Below are positions 10,071 to 19,056 of a stretch of 64,000 nt of DNA, piece after piece. Each line of letters starts with the position of its first letter. Positions within the stretch are counted from its first letter, which is position 1. This stretch comes from Lachnospiraceae bacterium (GTDB lineage: Bacteria > Bacillota > Clostridia > Lachnospirales > Lachnospiraceae). Position numbers and translations under genes: made by a program. The notes below the pieces were generated by a model that was not told the origin of the DNA, did no database searches, and saw nothing but the letters and a program-made list of their open reading frames with translations. The DNA lies in the NCBI GenBank assembly GCA_029063085.1, contig JAIDOW010000054.1:30100-94099 (forward strand), in the 5' to 3' direction.

Positions 10071-11591
10071 ATGGTGATTACGGAAGATTTATCAATAGAG
10101 GAAAAGCTTACAATTTTAACGGATGCAGCAAAGTATGATGTTGCCTGTACCTCCAGTGGCGTTGACCGTAAGGGAAAGGCGGGCGGAATGGGGAATACTG
10201 CAGCCTGCGGAATCTGTCACAGTTTTGCAGCTGATGGAAGATGTATTTCCCTGTTAAAGATTTTGTATACGAATGAATGTATTTATGATTGTAAGTACTG
10301 TATTAACCGGATATCCAATGATACACAAAGAACTTCTTTTACACCGGATGAGATATGTGAACTGACAATGCAGTTTTATCGCCGCAATTATATTGAGGGA
10401 TTATTTTTAAGTTCCGGTATTCGGAAGAATCCTACAAGCACAATGGAGGAGATTTATATTGCCCTGTACCGGCTTAGGGAGATTCATCATTTTAATGGTT
10501 ATATACATGTTAAAGCCATACCTGGGGCGGATTCTGGTATTATTGAGAGGATAGGTTATCTGGCAGACCGCATGAGCACTAACTTAGAACTTCCTACAGC
10601 GGCAGGATTACAGGAAATGGCACCTAATAAGACAAGGAAAATCATTTTAGCACCTATGAAGCAGATACAGCGTGGGATTGGGGAACGGAATAGAAGCGGT
10701 ATACATAGGATAGGTGCAGGAAGGAAGAATGATAGAGCGATTGGCAAAGAACCATTGACAGGTAACACAGGAACAGATAAGAAAGTGAGACAGGATGGAT
10801 GGGGATTGGAACCTTTGCCTTCTGCCAGAGAGAAGGAAAGGAAGGATATGCTACTGTATCATGGCAGTCAGGATCTGCTGATGGAGCAGGAGGATAACAG
10901 GCAGATTATCCTGCCCTCTTCTGATCATAAGAATTTTGTTCCCGCAGGGCAGAGTACGCAGATGATTGTAGGAGCGACACAAGAAAATGATTATCAGATT
11001 CTTACGGTGGCACAGGCGTTATATCATAAGTATGACATGAAAAGAGTGTTTTATTCTGCTTATGTGGCATTGAATGAAGACAGTAAGCTGCCGGCGTTGG
11101 GAACAAAGCCGCCATTGCTTAGGGAACACCGGTTATATCAGGCAGATTGGCTTTTGCGGTTCTATGGATTTACGGCGGAAGAACTGCTTACGGAGGATCG
11201 CCCCAATTTCAACGTTTATTTGGATCCTAAGTGTGAATGGGCCTTACGGCATCTTGAATATTTTCCGGTTGAGATTAACCAGGCGACTTATCAGATGCTG
11301 CTCAGGATTCCGGGGATTGGAGTGAAATCTGCAAGACGTATTATAATGGCAAGGAAAAGTGCCAGGCTGGATTTTGATAATCTGAAGAGAATCGGAGTGG
11401 TACTGAAACGGGCACATTATTTTATTACATGCAATGGGAAGATGATGTATCAGACGAAGATTGATGAAGATTATATTACGAGAAGGATATTGGAACTGGA
11501 CCGGAGAAAAAATTGGGAATTGGATTATAATGTAACGTTCCGGCAATTGTCACTGTTTGATGATATGGATGTAAGCGGAATTTTGACATAA
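10071..11591 (+). CDS. Putative DNA modification/repair radical SAM protein with C-terminal helix-hairpin-helix
   Basis: Radical SAM CIYDCKYC; TAACGICHSFAADGRCISLLKILYTNEC; HhH LLRIPGIGVKSARRIIMAR; start 10071 or 10038. Confidence 0.85.
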   Translation: MVITEDLSIEEKLTILTDAAKYDVACTSSGVDRKGKAGGMGNTAACGICHSFAADGRCISLLKILYTNECIYDCKYCINRISNDTQRTSFTPDEICELTMQFYRRNYIEGLFLSSGIRKNPTSTMEEIYIALYRLREIHHFNGYIHVKAIPGADSGIIERIGYLADRMSTNLELPTAAGLQEMAPNKTRKIILAPMKQIQRGIGERNRSGIHRIGAGRKNDRAIGKEPLTGNTGTDKKVRQDGWGLEPLPSAREKERKDMLLYHGSQDLLMEQEDNRQIILPSSDHKNFVPAGQSTQMIVGATQENDYQILTVAQALYHKYDMKRVFYSAYVALNEDSKLPALGTKPPLLREHRLYQADWLLRFYGFTAEELLTEDRPNFNVYLDPKCEWALRHLEYFPVEINQATYQMLLRIPGIGVKSARRIIMARKSARLDFDNLKRIGVVLKRAHYFITCNGKMMYQTKIDEDYITRRILELDRRKNWELDYNVTFRQLSLFDDMDVSGILT

Positions 11592-11610
11592 GAATGGGGA
11601 AAGGAAGCGT

Positions 11611-12372
11611 ATGGAGAATCAGGTAATCTATTTATGTGAAGATACTCCGGACGGGATATTTTCAGCGATATATGATGCATGGGCAGCCGGTATTCCGGAA
11701 GAGAGAATGTCGATACAAGTGGAGAGGCTTCATGCAATGCAGTTGTTTACGGATTATGTATATGTGCAGACGGATTTGGACAAGGCGGTTAAAGTAGCAC
11801 GTTCCATAAAAGGTAAGATCAGCAAAGAGGTCTATGATATGATATACTGTGCATCATTGTCTTTTGAGGAAGATAAAATTGACGCGATTTACCATTTTTT
11901 AAAATTAGGCTTTCGGTATGGCGGTCAAGTGATTCAGATGCATGGAGAGGACGCGGTGTGCAGAGTATTTGAATTAAAGAGAAATGTATGGAATGAAACC
12001 CATTCTTTTCGGGAATTTGTCAGATTTCATGATTCAAAGGAAGGAATTTTAATTTCAAGAATCCGTCCCAAGAATCAGGTGCTGCCAATGCTGGCACATC
12101 ACTTTTCAGACAGGTTTCCGGAAGAGAATTTTGTTATATTGGATGAGGTTCATGAGATGGGAGTATTTCATGAGAGAGGGAAACAATGGTATCTTGCACC
12201 GTTAGAAAGTACTGTTCTTGACAGGATATGGTCACATAAAGCCTCTGAGGAGTATGAAAAGTTATGGAAAGTGTTTTTTCGGACAATTGCTATAAAGGAA
12301 CGGGAGAATTACAGATGCCAGCGTAATTTGTGTGCACTGCGATACAGGGACTATATGTTGGAATTTCATTAA
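11611..12372 (+). CDS. TIGR03915-type putative DNA repair protein
   Basis: IYLCEDTPDGIFSAIYDAWAAG...LRYRDYMLEF; directly downstream of its usual radical SAM partner. Confidence 0.85.
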   Translation: MENQVIYLCEDTPDGIFSAIYDAWAAGIPEERMSIQVERLHAMQLFTDYVYVQTDLDKAVKVARSIKGKISKEVYDMIYCASLSFEEDKIDAIYHFLKLGFRYGGQVIQMHGEDAVCRVFELKRNVWNETHSFREFVRFHDSKEGILISRIRPKNQVLPMLAHHFSDRFPEENFVILDEVHEMGVFHERGKQWYLAPLESTVLDRIWSHKASEEYEKLWKVFFRTIAIKERENYRCQRNLCALRYRDYMLEFH

Positions 12373-12489
12373 CTTATGGAGAAGGCGGTATCTTACAGAA
12401 GATTAATCAGTCAGACTGTCATTTTGTATAATAGAATTGTGCAAATATACAACAAAACACTTTGTTTTTACAAAAAAAGGAAAATTTAA

Positions 12490-12618
12490 ATGAGAAACAG
12501 TGGTGTAAACGAAGAGATATTGTACAGGATTGACAAAGGCAAATGTGCAATGTGTACAAATAATGAGAAAAATGGCAGAAGTGCGGAAAAAATTGTTGAA
12601 CTTTACCAAAAGATATAG
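12490..12618 (+). CDS. Possible 42-aa small ORF with a CxxC motif
   Basis: MRNSGVNEEILYRIDKGKCAMCTNNEKNGRSAEKIVELYQKI; AAAGGAAAA upstream. Confidence 0.3.
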   Translation: MRNSGVNEEILYRIDKGKCAMCTNNEKNGRSAEKIVELYQKI

Positions 12619-12624
12619 TACAAT
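12596..12624 (+). promoter_or_regulatory. Candidate sigma-A promoter for 12679 ORF
   Basis: TTGAAC 12596-12601, 17-nt spacer, TACAAT 12619-12624. Confidence 0.5.
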
Positions 12625-12678
12625 GTGCATATGATGAATTAGGAAATGCTGACCGGAGTGAGAAAAGAGGGTGAGTAT

Positions 12679-12909
12679 ATGGGATTATTTGGAAAAAAGG
12701 AAGAGAAGAATTATATAGTGTTTGATCCATATACGGAAGAGGCAGTAGCTGCCTGTACCACAAAAGAGGTGAAACAGATTATTCAGGTTCAGCCTAAGGC
12801 AAAATTTGTGGAATGTACATCTTATGAGTTTTTTAAGTTTAAGGAACATAATGTACTTCCAGACAACATTTCCAGCAGACAGAAATTGGATGTGAAGGAT
12901 GTTAAGTAA
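12679..12909 (+). CDS. Conserved small cytosolic protein of unknown function
   Basis: MGLFGKKEEKNYIVFDPYTEEAVAACTTKEVKQIIQVQPKAKFVECTSYEFFKFKEHN; RBS agagggtg. Confidence 0.65.
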   Translation: MGLFGKKEEKNYIVFDPYTEEAVAACTTKEVKQIIQVQPKAKFVECTSYEFFKFKEHNVLPDNISSRQKLDVKDVK

Positions 12910-12948
12910 ATTTGGAAAATGTGTGTTACATAGATACTCTTCTTAAAT

Positions 12949-12990
12949 AGGGCAGGCGTGTCGCAATGCGGCATAGCCTGTCTTTTTTCT
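12949..12990 (+). terminator. Rho-independent terminator
   Basis: GGGCAGGC-gTGTCGCaatGCGGCAta-GCCTGTC followed by TTTTTTC. Confidence 0.85.
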
Positions 12991-13030
12991 TTTTCTGGAA
13001 AAGGCATATATGGTATGATATAATGAACGA

Positions 13031-13299
13031 AAAAGCGTGAACGCAGACTTCGAAAGAATATATCTGGGGCTTGCATCCGGATGTATTCTTAGAAGTCTAT
13101 GTGAGTGTAACGAACACCGATGCCTGAAACCTTGATGTATACGGGGGACTTAGTACATAACTTATTAAACCACTAGCCCTTTCACTTGCTGATTTTTCTG
13201 AGAGCACTATTTGCCAAGCCTCAGCGTAGCCACCCGCTGCGTCTGCATTTGTGAAGCAGCATTTTCGGAAAAATTTTCTACGCAAAAGAATCAGTTATT
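13031..13299. other. 269-bp structured non-coding segment flanked by 10-bp direct repeats TAATGAACGA
   Basis: taatgaacga at 13021-13030 and 13300-13309; contains a long hairpin at 13045-13098. Confidence 0.6.
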
Positions 13300-13388
13300 T
13301 AATGAACGATATAATAGTTTGAGGGTGTGCAAAGCAGAAACCGAAGGTTTGAGGTGAGAGGAATATCTATATTGAAGGAAAATGGAAG

Positions 13389-16019
13389 ATGAAACGATTG
13401 ACTGTTGGAATACTGGCCCATGTGGACGCAGGGAAAACTACATTATCGGAAAGTATGCTGTATGAAAGCGGGACTATTGAAAAACCGGGGCGCGTAGACA
13501 ATCAGAATGCTTTTTTGGACACAGAAGAATTAGAACGCGCAAGGGGAATTACAATTTTTTCTAAACAGGCAGTTATGGAGTGTGGGGATACGGTAATTAC
13601 ATTGTTGGATACACCGGGGCATGTAGATTTTTCGGCAGAAATGGAGCGTACTTTATGGGTTATGGATTATGCAGTTCTTGTAATCAGCGGGGCAGACGGT
13701 GTTCAGGGGCATACTGTGACGCTATGGAGGCTGCTGGAAAGATATCATATTCCGGTTTTTTTGTTTATTAATAAAATGGATCAGCCGGCGGCAGATAAAG
13801 ATAAATTGATACAGGATATACAAAAGCATTTCGGAGAGGGATGCATTGATTTTAGCAGCGAGGATTCCGAAGCGTTTCAGGAACAGATTGCTGTCTGTGA
13901 TGAAGCATTGCTGGAAAACTATCTTGAAAAAATGACTATTTCCAAAGAGGATATTTCACGTCTTCTTCATCAAAGGAAGATATATCCGTGTTATTTTGGT
14001 TCGGCATTAAAACTGGAGGGAACTGACATATTTATGCAGGGACTTTTACGATATATGGTGGAACCGGAATATAAAAAAGAATTTGGGGCAAGGGTTTTCA
14101 AGATTGCCAGAGACCGACAGGGCAGCCGTTTAACATATATGAAAATAACCGGAGGAAGCCTGAAAGTAAAAGACAGTATTTGCGGATATGGACGAAAAGG
14201 CTTACATCATATAGGTGGAGAAGAGGCAGCGGCAAAGTCATCTGCATATGACTGGGAAGAAAAAGTGAATCAGATTCGTATTTATTCAGGTGAGAAGTAT
14301 AAATCGGCAGAAGAAGCACTGCCAGGTATGGTATGTGCGGTAACAGGGCTGTCCCGGACCTATCCGGGAGAGGGACTTGGAGTGGAACCGCAGGCGGATA
14401 TCCCGATGTTAGAACCGGTTCTCACATATGCAGTAGAACTGCCGGAAGATATGGATGCAGCTAAGATGCTGCCGCTCTTGCGGGAATTGGAAGAAGAGGA
14501 ACCGGAGCTTCAGGTTTTATGGCAGGAAGAAACAGGAACGATACAGATAAAATTGATGGGGGAAGTACAGATTGAGGTCTTGAAAAAACGGATTTACGAC
14601 CGTTTTGGAGTTGTGGTGGGTTTTGGTGCCGGCAGTATTGTTTACAAAGAAACGATTGCAGATACTGTGGAAGGTGTGGGACATTTTGAGCCGTTAAGAC
14701 ATTATGCGGAAGTGCATCTTTTGCTGGAACCGGGAGAAGAAGGAAGCGGAATGCAGTTTTTGACGGATTGCAGTGAGGACATGCTGGATAGAAACTGGCA
14801 GAGGCTGATTCTGACACATTTGGAAGAAAAGGAACATATCGGAGTGCTTACCGGTTCCGTGCTTACGGATATGAGGATTACCGTGGTAGGAGGCAGAGCA
14901 CATACAAAACATACAGAAGGCGGGGATTTCAGGCAGGCAACCTACCGGGCAGTGCGTCAGGGACTAATGCAGGCGGGGAGTATTTTGCTGGAACCTTATT
15001 ATGAATTTTGTCTGGAAGTGCCAGTAGAAATGATTGGCAGGGCAATGACTGATATTGAGAATATGCGTGGAAGTTTTGAAGCACCGGTTTTGGAAGGGGA
15101 AACGGCAGTATTAAGAGGCAGTGCTCCGGTGGCCGCCATGCGGGATTATCAGATTACCATGAATTCCTATACTAAGGGCAGAGGGAATCTTTTGTGTTCG
15201 TTAAAAGGCTATGGTCCCTGCAGGAATTACAAGGAAGTGATAGAAAATATACAATATCATGCGGAACAGGATACGGAAAATCCGTCTTCTTCTGTATTTT
15301 GTGCTCATGGAGCGGGATTTATTGTGCCGTGGAATCAGGTAAAAGATTATATGCATGTGGAAAGCGGTTTTGGTAAGAACAGTGAATTATCGGCACTAGA
15401 AGAGCAGAAAGCAGATACATTGCAAGGATCTTTCGATTATTCTATTGATGAAGAGCAGATACAGGCAATCTTAAACCGTACGTTTCATGCCAACGAAAAA
15501 GCGTCCAAGCATATTTATAAAAAACGGGAAAAGATGCAGGCACCTGTATACAAAGGACAGGCGCCCCCCCAGTATAAGGAAAAATATCTGATTATTGATG
15601 GATATAATATTGTCCATGCGTGGTCTGATCTGAAATCCCTTATTGAAGATAACCTGGAAGGTGCCAGAATGAAACTTTTGGATATTCTTTGTAATTATCA
15701 GGCATATGTAAAATGCGAACTGATCGTAGTGTTCGATGCTTATAAAGTAAAAGGGAATCTGGGAGAAATGTTTGATTATCACAATATTCATGTTGTCTAT
15801 ACTAAGGAAGCGGAAACGGCAGATGCATATATAGAGAAACTCACCCATAAAATATCAAAAGATTATCATGTGACGGTTGCCACTTCGGATGGGCTGATTC
15901 AGCTGATCACCCGAGGGCAGAATTGTGTGGTGATGTCGGCGAGAGAATTAGAGGAGGAAGTGGAACGGGTTAATAATGAGCTCAGGGAATATATGGAACA
16001 TCAGGCCTTTAGGGACTGA
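13389..16019 (+). CDS. TetM/EF-G-like ribosomal translation GTPase fused to a C-terminal YacP/Rae1-type NYN domain
   Basis: N-term LTVGILAHVDAGKTTLSESMLYESG, DTPGHVDFSAEMERTL, NKMD; C-term YLIIDGYNIVHAWSDL...LIVVFDAYKV...EAETADAYIEKLTH...VTVATSDGLIQLI. Confidence 0.92.
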   Translation: MKRLTVGILAHVDAGKTTLSESMLYESGTIEKPGRVDNQNAFLDTEELERARGITIFSKQAVMECGDTVITLLDTPGHVDFSAEMERTLWVMDYAVLVISGADGVQGHTVTLWRLLERYHIPVFLFINKMDQPAADKDKLIQDIQKHFGEGCIDFSSEDSEAFQEQIAVCDEALLENYLEKMTISKEDISRLLHQRKIYPCYFGSALKLEGTDIFMQGLLRYMVEPEYKKEFGARVFKIARDRQGSRLTYMKITGGSLKVKDSICGYGRKGLHHIGGEEAAAKSSAYDWEEKVNQIRIYSGEKYKSAEEALPGMVCAVTGLSRTYPGEGLGVEPQADIPMLEPVLTYAVELPEDMDAAKMLPLLRELEEEEPELQVLWQEETGTIQIKLMGEVQIEVLKKRIYDRFGVVVGFGAGSIVYKETIADTVEGVGHFEPLRHYAEVHLLLEPGEEGSGMQFLTDCSEDMLDRNWQRLILTHLEEKEHIGVLTGSVLTDMRITVVGGRAHTKHTEGGDFRQATYRAVRQGLMQAGSILLEPYYEFCLEVPVEMIGRAMTDIENMRGSFEAPVLEGETAVLRGSAPVAAMRDYQITMNSYTKGRGNLLCSLKGYGPCRNYKEVIENIQYHAEQDTENPSSSVFCAHGAGFIVPWNQVKDYMHVESGFGKNSELSALEEQKADTLQGSFDYSIDEEQIQAILNRTFHANEKASKHIYKKREKMQAPVYKGQAPPQYKEKYLIIDGYNIVHAWSDLKSLIEDNLEGARMKLLDILCNYQAYVKCELIVVFDAYKVKGNLGEMFDYHNIHVVYTKEAETADAYIEKLTHKISKDYHVTVATSDGLIQLITRGQNCVVMSARELEEEVERVNNELREYMEHQAFRD

Positions 16020-16588
16020 TAAAGTTTTGCAATTGGAAGCCCCACTACATTATTGTAATCGCCTCTGATTTCTTTAACATGCACGGCAAATGTCCCCTGG
16101 ATACCGTAAGCACCGGCTTTATCTAAAGGATCGCCTGTGGCGATATATTTTTTTAGTTCATGGTCACTGATCGGATAAAAGGTAACATCGGTCCGTTCGT
16201 GCAACAACTGTGTCTGTTTTTCCCCATTTATCTTCCGGATAATGGCAATTCCGGTAAAGACCTGATGGGTGCGGTCGGACAGAAGCTTTAACATGTCAAA
16301 AGCTTCCTGATCATCAGCAGGTTTTCCAAGGATTTCCTTGTCATAATAGACAACGGTATCTGCACCGATGACCATATAATCTTTATCCTGATATTCTTTT
16401 TTTAAATGCAGATATACGTCATTGGCTTTCTGATATGCCAGATCTTCTGCAATTTTATCCGGCGGGGCCTCAGCTATGACTTCTTTTATATTAGAAGGTT
16501 TTACGGTAAAGGTAAACCCTGCTTGTTTTAATAATTCCACTCTGCGGGGGGAGGCAGAGGCAAGAATGATAGGAATATCTGTTTTCAT
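16001..16588 (-). CDS. maf: Maf-family nucleotide pyrophosphatase
   Basis: IILASASPRRVELLKQAGFTFTVKPSNI...VIGADTVVYYDKEILGKP...DPLDKAGAYGIQG. Confidence 0.93.
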   Translation of the reverse strand: MKTDIPIILASASPRRVELLKQAGFTFTVKPSNIKEVIAEAPPDKIAEDLAYQKANDVYLHLKKEYQDKDYMVIGADTVVYYDKEILGKPADDQEAFDMLKLLSDRTHQVFTGIAIIRKINGEKQTQLLHERTDVTFYPISDHELKKYIATGDPLDKAGAYGIQGTFAVHVKEIRGDYNNVVGLPIAKLYQSLKA

Positions 16589-17829
16589 TATAAAATACCT
16601 CCTTTTTGTACATCTTCATACGTGATTTCTTCATTACTGTAACGTGCCTTTTCATAAACTTCAGTGAGTTCGCTGATATCTTCATCATACACTTTAAGAA
16701 CCTTCTGTGCAATATCTTTTGGAGCATCATTTTTTTCGTAGACGGAATCTTTATAACTGTTAATTTTGATACGGTATGCATGCCTTATTTTGGCTGCATA
16801 GCCAGTGTCGAAATATTCTTTTAACTTTGATAATGCAGATGCATTATTTTTTTTCTTTTTTACGGTCTCCTTTTTTTGAATGCAAGGTACTATGATGTCG
16901 GAATCTGATGCATACCTTGTTAAAAGCAGGCTGATAAAGTATGAGATGATCCGGTATAGCAGGTATATGATAAAAATAATGACTGCAAGTTCAATTACAG
17001 TGGTCAGTATTTTTGCAAACAAAGAAGGTTCCGGTGGCAGTTTTTGTATTGCTTGTGAGAGTTCCTCTTTTTCTTTTGCGGTATCGTCAGTGCTGTTATC
17101 GGAGGAAAATAAAAGGCGTAATACCGCAGCAAGATACAGAATCAGCCGTATCACTGTCTGGAACAATTTTATAAGAAAATCACCGATAACATATAGAAGC
17201 TGGTCTAGTTCAAATATGCGTGCAAAAAATGCCAGCAGCAAAAATGCCAGCAGCAGGAATCCAAACAGAACTGAATTCGTTAACATAATTTTTTTGGTGG
17301 GCATTGTGGTAGTATGTTCGGATTGAGAAAAAAGGCAGCTGACTCCATATATGAAATACCTGATAAAATGGAGCATTAACAATAAGATCCCTATATAATA
17401 GACATAGTCTGCTAATTGCACCTGCTGAAATCCCAAGGCAGCAATATATAAGACTGCCACAAAGAAAAAAAGATACCAGGGAACTTCGGTATAAGGTTGA
17501 TCCGTGTTGTGAATCCAAATATGGATAGCATGTATATTTTCTAAAATGAGCATTATGATATAAAGTCCGGTATACCATTTGTTGGGGAAGGAAATCAGCA
17601 GTATGGGAACATAAAAGATGCCGTGCAGCAATATATATAATATTGGTTGATAGCAGTATCTCTGTATTATCAGATACCCCAGTAAAATAGCAGGTATGCC
17701 CAGCAGATACCTGGGATTTGTTATCTGTTTTTCATATATAGTGAGTACTGTGATAAATCCCAGCAGGTATACCAGGGTAACTGTTATCAGCCTGCTGATA
17801 TCTTTATATATGGTCAGATTATGCTTCAT
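16588..17829 (-). CDS. Multi-pass membrane protein (DUF4129-like position in MoxR-DUF58 operon)
   Basis: Multiple hydrophobic helices and a charged C-terminal region; overlaps neighbours at both ends. Confidence 0.55.
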   Translation of the reverse strand: MKHNLTIYKDISRLITVTLVYLLGFITVLTIYEKQITNPRYLLGIPAILLGYLIIQRYCYQPILYILLHGIFYVPILLISFPNKWYTGLYIIMLILENIHAIHIWIHNTDQPYTEVPWYLFFFVAVLYIAALGFQQVQLADYVYYIGILLLMLHFIRYFIYGVSCLFSQSEHTTTMPTKKIMLTNSVLFGFLLLAFLLLAFFARIFELDQLLYVIGDFLIKLFQTVIRLILYLAAVLRLLFSSDNSTDDTAKEKEELSQAIQKLPPEPSLFAKILTTVIELAVIIFIIYLLYRIISYFISLLLTRYASDSDIIVPCIQKKETVKKKKNNASALSKLKEYFDTGYAAKIRHAYRIKINSYKDSVYEKNDAPKDIAQKVLKVYDEDISELTEVYEKARYSNEEITYEDVQKGGIL

Positions 17830-19009
17830 CAGGGGTCACCTCCCAGAAATGTGTGTTTAAAAGAACAGCGTTTTTGGGGTTAATGTGCCGGTTTTTATCG
17901 GAAAAACCGGATTGGTTTACATAAAAATCAGCTTCCGAACAATGGGAAGAAAATTCGGGACAGATAAAGTACAGGGAATATCCCTGCTGCTGTTTTTCCA
18001 GACACTGTGATAAAAGGTTTACTTTTCGGTAGTTAGAAATTAAAAGATAAGAGGTACTTTTATCTTTTTCTTCAAAAATGGAATTTTCTCCTTCAAAAAA
18101 CGCAGATATGTCCGTAAACTCTTTTGCGAGGTCCAGCCTTGCAAGTCCCTGGAATAGTGCCTGCAAATGCTCGTTTCCGGCTCCTGTTTCCACTAAAAGA
18201 GGTTTCCCTGTTAAGACATCCGGGGCATTGGCAGCCAGCCGGATTGAAAATCCTTTTGCAATCATGCTGTTTATCAGTGTAGCAGCAGTGCAGATCATAT
18301 ATTCCCTTAAAATATCCATCCGCTGCATGGTATGGGTATCCAGATTCAAAAGCAGGGTGATGCTGGTGTTTTGAGAGTCAAAATAGGTATTTACTTTAAG
18401 GCTGCCGTTTTTGGCAGTCGCTTTCCAGTTGATGACTCGCATGCTGTCCTGATTGGAATAATCTCGTATTCCGCGAAATGATAAAGGGTCTTCATAAAAG
18501 TCTTTTGTCAGAATATCTCCGATAACGGAATTGGTAAGCAGCAATGATTGTCTGTTTTTAAGCAGCTTGGGATACACATAAAGGACAGCGTGGTTATCCC
18601 GGATACCGGCATAGGTTTTTTGCATAAACAAATCATTTACAACCAGATTAACCGAATCCAGTGTAAAATAGCCTCTCTGCGTTGGACAAAACTTTAATTT
18701 TCTGGTAATGCGCTGGTTACCTAAAACGGAAAAGGCATCATTTCTGTAATAGTAATCTGAAATGGCGGCATTTTCTTCCGTATCATACAAAAAGGTGCGG
18801 GAAGTTTTAAATTTTACATACAGAACAGGGAGGGGAAGTTTTTTCCTATTTGTAATCTGTTCTGTTAATTCCACAGTATCACCTATATGTACATGGGATC
18901 GACTGTATGAGATATCCACAGTCAGTCCGTCAGACCAGTGGTTCCGGTAATAATGGGACTGAAACAGATATAGGAATACTGCAATTGCAATTGCGATAAG
19001 ATATTGCAT
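17819..19009 (-). CDS. DUF58 domain-containing protein
   Basis: VHIGDTVELTEQITNRKKLPLPVLYV...DPLSFRGIRDYSNQDSMRVINWKATAKNGSLKVNTYF. Confidence 0.9.
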   Translation of the reverse strand: MQYLIAIAIAVFLYLFQSHYYRNHWSDGLTVDISYSRSHVHIGDTVELTEQITNRKKLPLPVLYVKFKTSRTFLYDTEENAAISDYYYRNDAFSVLGNQRITRKLKFCPTQRGYFTLDSVNLVVNDLFMQKTYAGIRDNHAVLYVYPKLLKNRQSLLLTNSVIGDILTKDFYEDPLSFRGIRDYSNQDSMRVINWKATAKNGSLKVNTYFDSQNTSITLLLNLDTHTMQRMDILREYMICTAATLINSMIAKGFSIRLAANAPDVLTGKPLLVETGAGNEHLQALFQGLARLDLAKEFTDISAFFEGENSIFEEKDKSTSYLLISNYRKVNLLSQCLEKQQQGYSLYFICPEFSSHCSEADFYVNQSGFSDKNRHINPKNAVLLNTHFWEVTPDEA

Positions 19010-19056
19010 GGTTTACTCCTTTAACTTTATGGGCAAAAAGCCAGGTGGTATGTCTG

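Noticed and set aside
13389-16019. Calling this a tetracycline-resistance gene
   Set aside because: GTPase is TetM-like, but the NYN fusion and chromosomal housekeeping context do not support a resistance call from sequence alone.
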